From NCBI GenBank assembly GCA_024276675.1, contig JAJRWT010000032.1:62001-126000 (forward strand): 64,000 nt of DNA. Reading direction: 5' to 3'. Below are positions 24,674-34,088 of this stretch, piece by piece. The stretch is from Myxococcota bacterium (lineage in GTDB: Bacteria; Myxococcota_A; UBA796; JAFGLY01). The position numbers and the translations under genes were made by a program. The notes under the pieces were generated by a model that saw only the letters and a program-made list of their open reading frames with translations, was not told where the DNA came from and did not search any database. The number at the start of each line of letters is the position of its first letter. Position 1 is the stretch's first letter.

Positions 24674-25039
24674 CGATTCCACCGTTGAGATCTCTTGTCG
24701 TCCTGGAGTCCGTTCCTCGATGGATTGACTCGCATCCCCCTGCAGCCCGGGGACAGCGCATGATCGCGCAATACTTCTGGGTCCATCCACTGCATAGGCC
24801 TTCGAGCGCTTATGGATCCGGAGAACCCAGCCTGACCGCGCCCCTGGGAGCACTATCCGTGGTGGTTTGTGGTTTCTACTGGTTCCAAGCGCTTAAACAG
24901 CCCATACTGGTGGCGGGGGCCCATCCGTGGACGAAGGTGCTACAACCTCTATCATGTTCGGTACAATCAGCACGTGATCTTGGCGTTGACAGTACCGCAT
25001 GGCAGCGGTACCGTAGTCCTGCCAGGAAAGGAGTCTGTA
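24674..25039. other. Divergent intergenic region between rlmE and VWA lipoprotein
   Basis: 366 bases without a convincing gene. Before the lipoprotein there is TTGACA at 24986-24991, followed by a perfect inverted repeat GTACCGC-N6-GCGGTAC at 24992-25011 that fills the space to a poor -10 (TACCGT, 25009-25014). A second -10-like TACAAT lies at 24962-24967. The repeat has the position of an operator. Confidence 0.35.
24986..25014 (+). promoter_or_regulatory. Candidate promoter with internal inverted repeat (operator-like)
   Basis: TTGACA (24986-24991), 17-base spacer, TACCGT (25009-25014). The spacer and the first bases of the -10 are occupied by the palindrome GTACCGC ATGGCA GCGGTAC. The -35 is consensus and the -10 is weak, the pattern expected of a regulated promoter. 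Confidence 0.35.
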
Positions 25040-27073
25040 ATGGGTACAAACTGTAGGAACATCAAAACGCTCGTGCTAGCTCTCCCGCTGCTTGGGAGTG
25101 CATTTCTTGTGGCTTGTGGCGACGAAGCAGTCAACAAAAACGAGACCGGAGACACGGCTGCTGTCCCTGCCGACTACGACGACGCCGACAATGACACCAT
25201 CATGGATATCCACGAAGGTGACATGGACACCGACTCCGACAACGACGGCACACCCAACTACCTGGATACCGACTCCGACAACGACGGTATCCCCGACTCC
25301 ATCGAAGCCGGCGATGACGACGTCTACACATACCCCGTGGACTCCGACGGCGATAGTATTCCGGACTTCCTCGACACCGACAGCGACAACAACGGCGTGC
25401 CGGACGAAGTAGAAGCGGGCGACAACCCCGAACAGCCGGCGGACACCGACAACGACGGCATCTACGACTTCCAGGACACCGACAACGACGGCGACGGTAT
25501 TGGCGACATCATCGAGATCGGAGACAATGCCGATACGCCTCGCGACAGTGACGGCGATTCCACCCCGGATTACCTGGACATGGACTCCGATGGCGACGGA
25601 ATCGGCGATATCTACGAAGCCGGCACGACGGACTGGGAAGACGAACCCCTGGATTCCGACGGCGATGGCAAGCCAGACTACCTGGACACCGATTCCGACA
25701 ATGACGGTATTCTCGACAGCGTGGAGTCCGGAGTGGACGACACGGCCACGGAACCCGTGGACACCGACGGCGACGGCATGTACGACTTCCAGGATCCCGA
25801 TTCCGACGGTGACAGCCTCACAGACGACGACGAATTGAACATCTACCACACGGATCCCTATGATCCCGATTCCGACGGTGACATGCAGTCCGACGGAGCC
25901 GAGGTTGCGGCAGGCACCGATCCCAACGACCCACTGAGCCTCATCGACGGCATATATGTCGAGGTGCCGGAGCGCACCGACACAGAACAGCTCTTCCAGT
26001 TCGAGATCTCCATCCAGATGGGCGACATCGCCTTCCTCATCGACACGACGGGTTCCATGAGCGGTACGGCAAACGCCATGGCCAACGAGTTCTCCAACAT
26101 CGTCTCCGAAATCGACGCCATCCTGGACGATGCAGCATACGGATATGCCACCTTCGATGACTACAACTGCTGCGGCTACGGCTCCGGGCCGGACAAACCG
26201 TTCGAGCTGCACCAGCAGATCACAACCGACACCTCCATGGTACAGGAAGCCCTGTCAAGTACCAACATCCACTCCGGTGACGACGGCCCAGAATCCAGCA
26301 CTGAGGCCCTGTACCAGGGTATCACCGGCGAGGGCTATGACATGAACTGCGACGCCCTCTTCAGCAGCGAGGACGACGTGCAGCCCTTCATCGCGTCTTC
26401 CTCTGATCCTTTCGGCGGCACCGGTGGGGAGACCTACGACCCCTCCACTCCCGATGCAGGTGACATCGGCGGTTTTGGATTCAGGGAATACGCTCTGCCC
26501 ATCCTCATCTACGCCACCGACAACTACATGAGAGACCCCGACGAAGGCTTTGGCACACCAGGTGGTTGCTGGCAGGACGCCAGCAGCGACGACGTGGTGG
26601 ATGCCCTCGACGACATCGATGGTTACCTCATCGGCGTTTCCTGCAGTGGCTCCACGCCGGTTCCCCAGATGGAAACGCTCGCGGCTGAAACCGGTTCCAT
26701 AGGAGATGCCGACGGCGACGGCGAGGCGGACGACTTGTTGGTTTTTACCTGGACCGGTAGCGACGAGGACTTCCGCACCCTCATCACCGAAGCCGTGGAA
26801 AACCTTGTAAACGCCATTACCTTCGACTGGGTGGAGCTGGAAGTGGTGGGTGATTCCTATGGCTTCGTCATAGACATCAGCCCAGATCGCTATACTGACA
26901 TCGATCCCTCCGACGACGGCGCAACCCTGGACTTCACCCTGACATTCCGCGGAGTGGTGGCCGCCACCACCGAAGACCAGTTGTTCGTACTCACACTGAA
27001 CGTTCTCGGAGATGGCGTGACTCTCCTGGCCACCTACGACATCCTCGTCCTGGTCCCCGGAACCGACGTCTGA
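25040..27073 (+). CDS. VWA-domain lipoprotein with thrombospondin-type-3-like calcium repeats
   Basis: 677 residues. AAGGAG lies eight bases before ATG 25040. Lipoprotein signal ends FLVACG, followed by an ETGDTAA linker. Residues about 38-300 contain roughly a dozen short Asp-rich repeats of the TSP type-3 kind (DTDSDNDGIPD, DTDGDGMYDFQDPDSDGD), which bind calcium and form a stiff rod. From about residue 310 a von Willebrand A domain begins, with the MIDAS motif AFLIDTTGSMSG. A region with CCGYGSG, an NYMRDPDEGFG loop and a final beta-sandwich (DILVLVPGTDV) follow. It is probably a surface-exposed adhesin or binding protein, calcium dependent. Its end is mirrored with the convergent EngB end in an inverted repeat. 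Confidence 0.8.
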   Translation: MGTNCRNIKTLVLALPLLGSAFLVACGDEAVNKNETGDTAAVPADYDDADNDTIMDIHEGDMDTDSDNDGTPNYLDTDSDNDGIPDSIEAGDDDVYTYPVDSDGDSIPDFLDTDSDNNGVPDEVEAGDNPEQPADTDNDGIYDFQDTDNDGDGIGDIIEIGDNADTPRDSDGDSTPDYLDMDSDGDGIGDIYEAGTTDWEDEPLDSDGDGKPDYLDTDSDNDGILDSVESGVDDTATEPVDTDGDGMYDFQDPDSDGDSLTDDDELNIYHTDPYDPDSDGDMQSDGAEVAAGTDPNDPLSLIDGIYVEVPERTDTEQLFQFEISIQMGDIAFLIDTTGSMSGTANAMANEFSNIVSEIDAILDDAAYGYATFDDYNCCGYGSGPDKPFELHQQITTDTSMVQEALSSTNIHSGDDGPESSTEALYQGITGEGYDMNCDALFSSEDDVQPFIASSSDPFGGTGGETYDPSTPDAGDIGGFGFREYALPILIYATDNYMRDPDEGFGTPGGCWQDASSDDVVDALDDIDGYLIGVSCSGSTPVPQMETLAAETGSIGDADGDGEADDLLVFTWTGSDEDFRTLITEAVENLVNAITFDWVELEVVGDSYGFVIDISPDRYTDIDPSDDGATLDFTLTFRGVVAATTEDQLFVLTLNVLGDGVTLLATYDILVLVPGTDV

Positions 27074-27183
27074 CACTCGACAGCCTGGAAAGCCCCTTCC
27101 ACGCCTGGGAACCACCTGAGAGACGGCTGCCCGGGGCATCCCATACCTTGGGCAGGGGAAAGGGGCTGATGATGGGAGTGTCA
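27071..27183. terminator. Imperfect inverted repeat between convergent genes (bidirectional terminator-like)
   Basis: The two arms share TGACACTC (27071-27078 and, reversed, 27183-27176), which contains the TGA stop of each gene, and AGCCCCTT (27091-27098 and 27167-27160). About 60 bases lie between the inner arms, with a smaller GCCC...GGGC stem inside. No U-run follows, so a Rho-independent role is uncertain. Confidence 0.35.
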
Positions 27184-27780
27184 GGACTGCGAACCGAAGA
27201 CAAGGCGCAGGATCCTTTTTCGCAGTTCGGGTATACCTCTGCCGGTACGCGCCGAAACAGCACAGAACCATGACTCGTCGAGATCATAGGCCAACTTCAA
27301 GGCGTCCGTGGAAGCAAGCAGCGCCCGACGCTTGAGTTTGTCCGTCTTGGTGGCCACCAGCAACGCCGCGATGCCCAGTTCCCTCGTGGCAGCCAGGAGC
27401 TGGGCATCCATGCCCCCCGGTTGACGCCTGGGGTCCACCAGGATCACCAGCACCTTCAGTGGACGCTGGCCAAGCAGGTAGGAATCCACCATGCCCTTCC
27501 AGGAACGCTGCTGGGAGCCAGACACCTGTGCATAGCCGTAGCCGGGAAGATCCACGAGGATGTACTTGCTCTCGACCTCGTAGAAGTTGAGTGTCCTGGT
27601 GCGGCCGGGACGCTTGCTGATCCTGGCCGCACGCCTGGTTCCCAGGAGAGCGTTGATACAGCTACTCTTGCCGACATTGGAACGGCCCGCGAAAGCCACT
27701 TCAGGGAGGTTGAATAGAGGAGGGGCATTTGTGAATGAACCCAGGTAGCGAAGACGAGTTCCAGCCAACTCCCGTACCAT
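27181..27780 (-). CDS. engB: Ribosome biogenesis GTPase EngB (YihA/YsxC)
   Basis: 199 residues, typical length. GTPase motifs: G1 AGRSNVGKSS, G3 LVDLPGYGYA, G4 TKTDK, and G5-like SARTGRG. The switch region KRPGRTRTLNFYEV matches the family's PGRTQ.INFF element. EngB is an essential GTPase needed for assembly of the large ribosomal subunit. ATG 27780 (GGAG nine bases upstream) is used; it puts the conserved MVREL...APPLFNLPEVAFAGRSNVG opening at the N-terminus. It is convergent with the VWA lipoprotein and divergent from the metallophosphoesterase. Confidence 0.94.
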   Translation of the reverse strand: MVRELAGTRLRYLGSFTNAPPLFNLPEVAFAGRSNVGKSSCINALLGTRRAARISKRPGRTRTLNFYEVESKYILVDLPGYGYAQVSGSQQRSWKGMVDSYLLGQRPLKVLVILVDPRRQPGGMDAQLLAATRELGIAALLVATKTDKLKRRALLASTDALKLAYDLDESWFCAVSARTGRGIPELRKRILRLVFGSQS

Positions 27781-28039
27781 TATCGAGACTCCGTAACTGT
27801 CGTACCCGGCTGGCCCCTGGGGCAGGGATTGCAGAGCATCGCAAGTTCCCCCCTCTTGGACGGGCTTGCGTTGCCTGCCCATCCTTCGAGATTCGATGGG
27901 GAAAGCTTACCGGGAACAAGCTGTTCCTTGACCAATCACACAGGTATGGGCTTCATAGCACGCTCCACTGTCGGGATCACTGTACAGACGGGAGCAGCGG
28001 CACCGCTGGCGGGCTATGCTGGAGGTGGAGGAAAACGGG

Positions 28040-29122
28040 ATGCGTGTATTCCCGTGGGCCAGGCGCCCCATCCCAGAAAGAACCATCAACCTGCCCCCTG
28101 ACAAGCCACTCTACGTTATTTCCGACGTTCACCTTGGAGATGGCAGTCGTTCGGACGCGTTCGTGGGCAAGGACCAGGTCTTTCTGGATCTCCTGAAGAA
28201 AGTCCGATTGGAAAAGGCCCACCTGGTAATCCTTGGGGACATGATCGACTTTCCACAGGCACTCACCTTCACACGAGTGGTCAGAGCCCACGGGCCCATG
28301 TTGCGCGCGTTGTCTGAGATTGCGGATACATCAGGCGTGACCTATGTATGGGGCAATCACGATTTCGACATGGCCATGTACAGGGATCTGTTGCGTTGGA
28401 ACGTCTGCTCGTCGGTCCTGCTGGGAAACGAGGTCCGGCTGGAACATGGCCACAGGCTCGATCCCTACATCTCCGAAAACCTCAAGGAAGCCGCAATGGC
28501 GACCCTCGTCCACCACCAACTGGAGAGACTCACAGGATCCTGGATCCGTGTACCGTTGGAACATTTCTACACCTTCCCCAATCGCCTGACATGGTGGGCC
28601 CTGGGCCGTGCATACCAGGCATCACTGCTGTTGAGTCGTGTCCTCGCAAGAATCGGAATTGAGTGGAAAAACAACCGACTGGCGGACATGACCAACTACT
28701 GGGTCAGGAGTGAGCTGGGAGATTCCATGTGCCTCTTTGGCAACGCACGGCGGGCTCTCCTGGATGGCCCCCATCGTATCCTGGTCTGTGGGCACACCCA
28801 CCTGCCAGGAATAGTGGCGATGGCTCACGACCGTTACTATCTCAACACGGGTTCGTGGACCTTCAAGGCCACCCAGTACGCCCACTGGAACGGCAGGGAT
28901 TTTACCCTGCAGGACTGGGTATCGGGGCGAACCTACGACGACAGTCTCTACTCGACGGTCATGAGCGGTGCAATTGAAGGGACCGATGCAAACCTGTGGT
29001 GGAGCGCGGAATACATGGGTTGGCTGCGTTTCCGCTGCGGCGAGTTGTACATCAGGGGTCTCCCCATTCCCTCCTGGGAATCCACACGAAAAAGCCTGAC
29101 CAGCCCAGGGCAGGATCAATAG
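28040..29122 (+). CDS. Calcineurin-like metallophosphoesterase
   Basis: 360 residues. Complete dinuclear-metal motif set: ISDVHLGDG (DxH), ILGDMIDF (GDxxD), YVWGNHDFD (GNHD), LEHGHRLD (a GH pair) and VCGHTHLP (GHxH). The layout resembles UDP-2,3-diacylglucosamine hydrolase (LpxH-type) and its longer relatives, but it has a helical insert at about 170-235 containing SWIRVPLEHFYTFPNRL. No signal peptide. The substrate could be a nucleotide-linked lipid or another phosphodiester; it is not determined by sequence. ATG 28040 has GGAGG eight bases upstream, better than the in-frame ATG at 28016. Next on the same strand is mtnA, 82 bases away. Confidence 0.82.
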   Translation: MRVFPWARRPIPERTINLPPDKPLYVISDVHLGDGSRSDAFVGKDQVFLDLLKKVRLEKAHLVILGDMIDFPQALTFTRVVRAHGPMLRALSEIADTSGVTYVWGNHDFDMAMYRDLLRWNVCSSVLLGNEVRLEHGHRLDPYISENLKEAAMATLVHHQLERLTGSWIRVPLEHFYTFPNRLTWWALGRAYQASLLLSRVLARIGIEWKNNRLADMTNYWVRSELGDSMCLFGNARRALLDGPHRILVCGHTHLPGIVAMAHDRYYLNTGSWTFKATQYAHWNGRDFTLQDWVSGRTYDDSLYSTVMSGAIEGTDANLWWSAEYMGWLRFRCGELYIRGLPIPSWESTRKSLTSPGQDQ

Positions 29123-29204
29123 TCAACCTGCGGCTCGCAGGCATGCACGGAATTCTCAATCCCCTCCCGAATCCACCCGTCCAACACTTTCTGGAGTATA
29201 CAAA

Positions 29205-30272
<1,068 letters not shown>

Positions 30273-30309
30273 ACCCTGGTAGGAGGGGCACCCGGGAGCA
30301 TCCCCACAA

Positions 30310-31530
30310 TCAGACCTTTACCAGCTTGGCGGCTCCTTCCGGCCAACGTGTGAGGATGCGTGCAGGATCTCTCACAACCTGTGCGTCATTGGGGATCTGC
30401 ACTCCGAAACCGATGGTCGTTCCGGCACCAATCATGGCACGATGGCCGATGGCGGCACCCAGGAAGGGGCTTCCGCTGCTGACCCGTCTTCCGCGATGCA
30501 AGACCTTCACGTCGCCCTTGAACGACAGATCCAGTACACTGGCAGTCATGGCGACGAAGCTGTTCCTGCCAAAAAGACATACCTGGAAACCGCCCCCGGC
30601 TGAAACGAAAGCGCCCTCCATCAACACGGACAGGTTCACCATGGCGTAACGTCCCACACGCGAACCAGGGCCCAGAATCGAGAGATTCAAGGTGGTATGT
30701 TCATCCACCTTCACATCGTCATGCAGGACGCAACCTCGAAGAACGGAATAGGGGCCGATCTCCACACCGTTCCCCAACCTGCACAACTCGACACTGGCCG
30801 TGGGATGTATTCGGCAGCCGCGCCCCCTCTGGGTCAGGGCCTGGGCGATCCTTGAAGGGTTGAAGCTACGGGCACCTAGAAGGGCAAGCAACGCCATCCA
30901 CAACCTGAGATGCCACGGTTTCTGTTGAAACGCCTGCTTCGCCTCGGCTCCCAGAGCAGCGAGCGCCAGGAGGTTCACCCGCAGGACGTGGCTCCAGTGA
31001 TCGACCTGGTGCACCATGTCGAGCCCAACAGGCAGGCTGGGGCGCCCCACCTGTGCCAGCGCAACGGGCAGGCCAGGAAGCTCCAGCGGTTGCAGATCAA
31101 GGTCGAGCCTCAAGCGAGGCAGGTCGCGAAGGGATGCTCCAGGATTCGGCAGAATGGCGAGTTCGTGAAGACCCGGTTCATCCAACTCCTGCAGAGGCTC
31201 GGTAAACGACTGGAAATCCTCGTTGACGATCTGCAGCCGTACTCCCTTTTCCACCAGCCCCCGTTCCTGGGCTGTTGTGACGAAGCGCTCAACGAGAGAT
31301 GGTGTGAACCAGCATCTCGATCCCACGTACAGAAAGGGCTCGTCTCCGGGCGGGGTTTCGCCTGGTGCCAGGCCCGCCTCGGAAAGGGTGTCCGCCTGCA
31401 CCCTGGCCAGGGGAGTGCCCAGTACAGGAAGGGCGGCCGCCAGATCGCCAAATGGTTCTATTGGACGTGCAGTATCAGCAATCCATGCCTTCAACGGGGA
31501 CTCCCAGGGTGCCGGGCCTGGATCTTCCAT
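30310..31530 (-). CDS. Left-handed beta-helix (hexapeptide repeat) transferase-like protein
   Basis: 406 residues. The N-terminal half (about 1-230) lacks a recognisable motif but resembles a nucleotide-diphospho-sugar-like or regulatory domain (FLYVGSRCWFTPSLVERFV). About residues 235-400 form a left-handed beta-helix with hexapeptide repeats: CRIHPTASVELCRLGNGVEI, GPYSVLRGCVLHDDVKVDEH, GSRVGRYAMVNLSVL, GAAIGHRAMIGAGTTIGFGV. This is the architecture of sugar-nucleotide acyltransferases and nucleotidyl/acyl-transferase fusions such as GlmU-like proteins. I cannot name the acceptor. ATG 31530 (or GTG 31533) is the first start; its ribosome site is poor. It is convergent with mtnA (37-base gap) and divergent from the sensor-like gene. 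Confidence 0.65.
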   Translation of the reverse strand: MEDPGPAPWESPLKAWIADTARPIEPFGDLAAALPVLGTPLARVQADTLSEAGLAPGETPPGDEPFLYVGSRCWFTPSLVERFVTTAQERGLVEKGVRLQIVNEDFQSFTEPLQELDEPGLHELAILPNPGASLRDLPRLRLDLDLQPLELPGLPVALAQVGRPSLPVGLDMVHQVDHWSHVLRVNLLALAALGAEAKQAFQQKPWHLRLWMALLALLGARSFNPSRIAQALTQRGRGCRIHPTASVELCRLGNGVEIGPYSVLRGCVLHDDVKVDEHTTLNLSILGPGSRVGRYAMVNLSVLMEGAFVSAGGGFQVCLFGRNSFVAMTASVLDLSFKGDVKVLHRGRRVSSGSPFLGAAIGHRAMIGAGTTIGFGVQIPNDAQVVRDPARILTRWPEGAAKLVKV

Positions 31531-31643
31531 CACCTGGGATGCGTTGGAGTCCCCAGGGGCAGTGGAGAACCGGGCAAAACAGGATAGTTCTCTTTCGTCT
31601 TCGTGATGCGCATTCTATATACGGCCATTACGAAGCAGACGCC

Positions 31644-34034
31644 ATGAACCAGCCACGAACAGGAATTACCAGGCCCATGTCGCCAGATGCCACTACCACC
31701 ACGGAAATCTGCCTGCGGTGGCTGGATGTCGCCGATGCCTTGGTCTACGCGGCCCGCTCCGACGGCGAACTGCTGTTCTCAAACCAGTCCCTTCAAACCT
31801 GGTCCGGTAAGGAAACCCCGTTCCCTGGGACCATCCAGCAGTTGTTTACCACCCTTCATCCCCCCGGGGAAGCCAGCCTGCTTCTTCGTGAAATAGAACA
31901 ACACGTAATGGGCGGCGACGGCCAGATGGTGCGCGAAGTCCCCACCGTGGACGCCCGGGGCCTGCTACACCCCGTACGGTGGACCCTGCGCCGCTGGGAA
32001 ACGAGTTGTGACGGCGAGTCCAATATCATCGCCCTGGGTACGGACCTCACGGAGAAACGCAGGCTGGAGCAGTGGACGGCTCTTCAGGCCCTGCTTCTTT
32101 CCAAGGTGGACGAGGCCGTGTTGGCCTTCGATGAAACAGGTCGTACAATCCACTGGACCGGCGGCGCCGCCGGACTACTTGGCTGGTCCGCCAGAGAGCG
32201 TCTGGATCGCCCGTTTTCGGAGATCGTCGCCGGGGGGAACGGGCAGGCTCTACAGGTGGATCTTCTCAACGACCTGGAATCCCCGGCGGAAGGTGGCAGG
32301 ACCGCGGATATTCTCAAGAAGGACGGCACGCCCATGGCCTGTCGAATCCGTTACTGGCCGTTTCCGGATGTTCATGGCCGGCCCGTCGGTGCCATCTGCC
32401 TTGTCCGCCCAGAGAACATGGAACCATCGTCATCCACGGTACCCTGCGAGTCTTCTGCGGAAGAACCCCATCCGCACGATGAGCCACATGATCATCCCGA
32501 CGGCGGGCATCTGCACGACTCGGGGCTCGTAGCCATCATCACCACAGACAAGGAGGGACGTGTACTCACCTGGAACCGAGCTGCCCAACGGCTGGGGGGA
32601 GCGGGACAGGCCAGGGCGATGGCCAGGCGGGTGTTCGACGAAGTCCTGAACGTACAGGGAATGCAATGGGATCAAATCCGGAACAGGCTCGAGTCCCGTG
32701 GGCAGATCCGGGAAAGAGCACGACTGTACAGGCCAAACGGCAGTGTCGCGGACGTGGAACTGGAACTGCTGCCGCGAAAGGTGGATGGATGCTGCATCGG
32801 CGCAACAATCCTGATGATCGATGTCACCGATGACTCCTTCAGCGGGAGGGAGCTTCTGTACGCGAAGCAGGCTGCCTTGAAGGCCATGCTGCTTCGTGGA
32901 ACCGTGGATACCCTGGAACAAGTCACCAGCACGCTGGGACCAGCACATCACGAGTTGGCAGGGCGCATATTGAAGTTCAAGAGGCATCTTTCCGTTCCAC
33001 ACGTTTCTCCCGATGGAGCCGGGGATGATCCACTTCCGGAGCGGATCGCCGAATCCCTGCTGGATCCCGAGATGGAGGGAGTCCTCTTCGAGTTGGGTGA
33101 AGGTGTCTGGCGGCTCGAAAGCCTGTGCAGGGATGTCAACGCCTTCCTGGACGCAGGTGCCGCAGAAGCCCCCAGGGCCTTGTCTCTGGAAACCGAACTG
33201 GGCGTGGCAATTTCCATGCTAGAGCCCCATATCAAGGGCTCATCCCCCATCGAGTTGAGGTTCTCCGAGGTTCAACCAGTTCGTGCCGTGCGTGCTTGCC
33301 TGCTTCGTTCCATCTGTTTCCTGGTCCTGGCCTGTCTCGATAGCTGCAAGAGGGGAGGGGACCGGGAATCACGGATTGTGATCTCAACTCGCCAACTCGG
33401 AGGCTGGGGGCGCATAGAAATCATTGAAAACGGCGAGGGCTATGGTGTGGGTATACGTTCACGGCTCGGCGACCTTCTCTATCTGGCCGGCAGGCCTGGC
33501 CTGGGACCTCTCATGTTGGGGTTGGCCAACGATGAACTCCGCCTGGCCGGAGGCACCATGGGCCTGGAGGGCGCTCCCGGAAGCGGAACCCACATCAAGC
33601 TCACCCTGCCCGGTACCAGGGCTGCCGTGGCGATGCAAACGCTACGGCCCGAGGATAGTGATGCCAGAACCGGCCTGGTCCTGCTGCTGGAAGAAGACGA
33701 ACTGGCCAGAAGAGCACTGGAGCGACGGCTTTCCCACCACCTGGAGATTGCCACGTGCAACACCATGGCGGAGGCCCTTCCCATGATCGCCGAAGGGCGA
33801 TTCATCGCGGCAATAGTGGGCTTCTCCTGGCCAGAATCCCTTGGTATCCGCTTGCTTCAGCGCTCCGCCGAGACCAATTTCCCGCTCTTCCGGAACACAC
33901 TCGTGCTCATCCCTCCCCGCATGGACAGGTCCTCGGGCACTTCAATTGCCAGGATGGGAGCCCTGCCAATCCCACGATCCACGCCATCAGAAACCATCGT
34001 GGCCCTGCTCAAGCGCCTGGCAGACAACCAATAG
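31644..34034 (+). CDS. PAS-domain histidine-kinase-like protein with degenerate ATPase and receiver domains
   Basis: 796 residues, soluble. Two or three PAS-type modules lie in the first 420 residues (VADALVYAARSDGELLFSNQ; DEAVLAFDETGRTIHWTGGA; GLVAIITTDKEGRVLTWNRA), each followed by a typical closing stretch such as ALGTDLTEKRRLEQW. A dimerisation-like helix contains AHHELAGRILKFKRHL. The ATPase-like part keeps a G1-like IIENGEGYG and a final GLEGAPGSGTHIKLTLPG, but the N-box Asn is missing (CFLVLACLDS). The C-terminal receiver-like domain (LVLLLEEDELARRALERRL) lacks the phosphoacceptor Asp (AAIVGFSWPES). It probably senses a ligand or redox state and acts by binding rather than phosphotransfer. 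The His-rich patch EEPHPHDEPHDHPDGGHLHD between PAS modules could bind metal. Confidence 0.65.
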   Translation: MNQPRTGITRPMSPDATTTTEICLRWLDVADALVYAARSDGELLFSNQSLQTWSGKETPFPGTIQQLFTTLHPPGEASLLLREIEQHVMGGDGQMVREVPTVDARGLLHPVRWTLRRWETSCDGESNIIALGTDLTEKRRLEQWTALQALLLSKVDEAVLAFDETGRTIHWTGGAAGLLGWSARERLDRPFSEIVAGGNGQALQVDLLNDLESPAEGGRTADILKKDGTPMACRIRYWPFPDVHGRPVGAICLVRPENMEPSSSTVPCESSAEEPHPHDEPHDHPDGGHLHDSGLVAIITTDKEGRVLTWNRAAQRLGGAGQARAMARRVFDEVLNVQGMQWDQIRNRLESRGQIRERARLYRPNGSVADVELELLPRKVDGCCIGATILMIDVTDDSFSGRELLYAKQAALKAMLLRGTVDTLEQVTSTLGPAHHELAGRILKFKRHLSVPHVSPDGAGDDPLPERIAESLLDPEMEGVLFELGEGVWRLESLCRDVNAFLDAGAAEAPRALSLETELGVAISMLEPHIKGSSPIELRFSEVQPVRAVRACLLRSICFLVLACLDSCKRGGDRESRIVISTRQLGGWGRIEIIENGEGYGVGIRSRLGDLLYLAGRPGLGPLMLGLANDELRLAGGTMGLEGAPGSGTHIKLTLPGTRAAVAMQTLRPEDSDARTGLVLLLEEDELARRALERRLSHHLEIATCNTMAEALPMIAEGRFIAAIVGFSWPESLGIRLLQRSAETNFPLFRNTLVLIPPRMDRSSGTSIARMGALPIPRSTPSETIVALLKRLADNQ

Positions 34035-34088
34035 GCCATTGGCACACCTTGAACTCATCGTGGCCATGCCGTGTTCTGCGGGGAGGTA

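Noticed and set aside
25076..26212. 378-codon minus-strand open frame opposite the VWA lipoprotein
   Set aside because: It arises from the GAC/GAT-rich repeat codons of the plus-strand gene, which has the ribosome site, signal peptide and domains.
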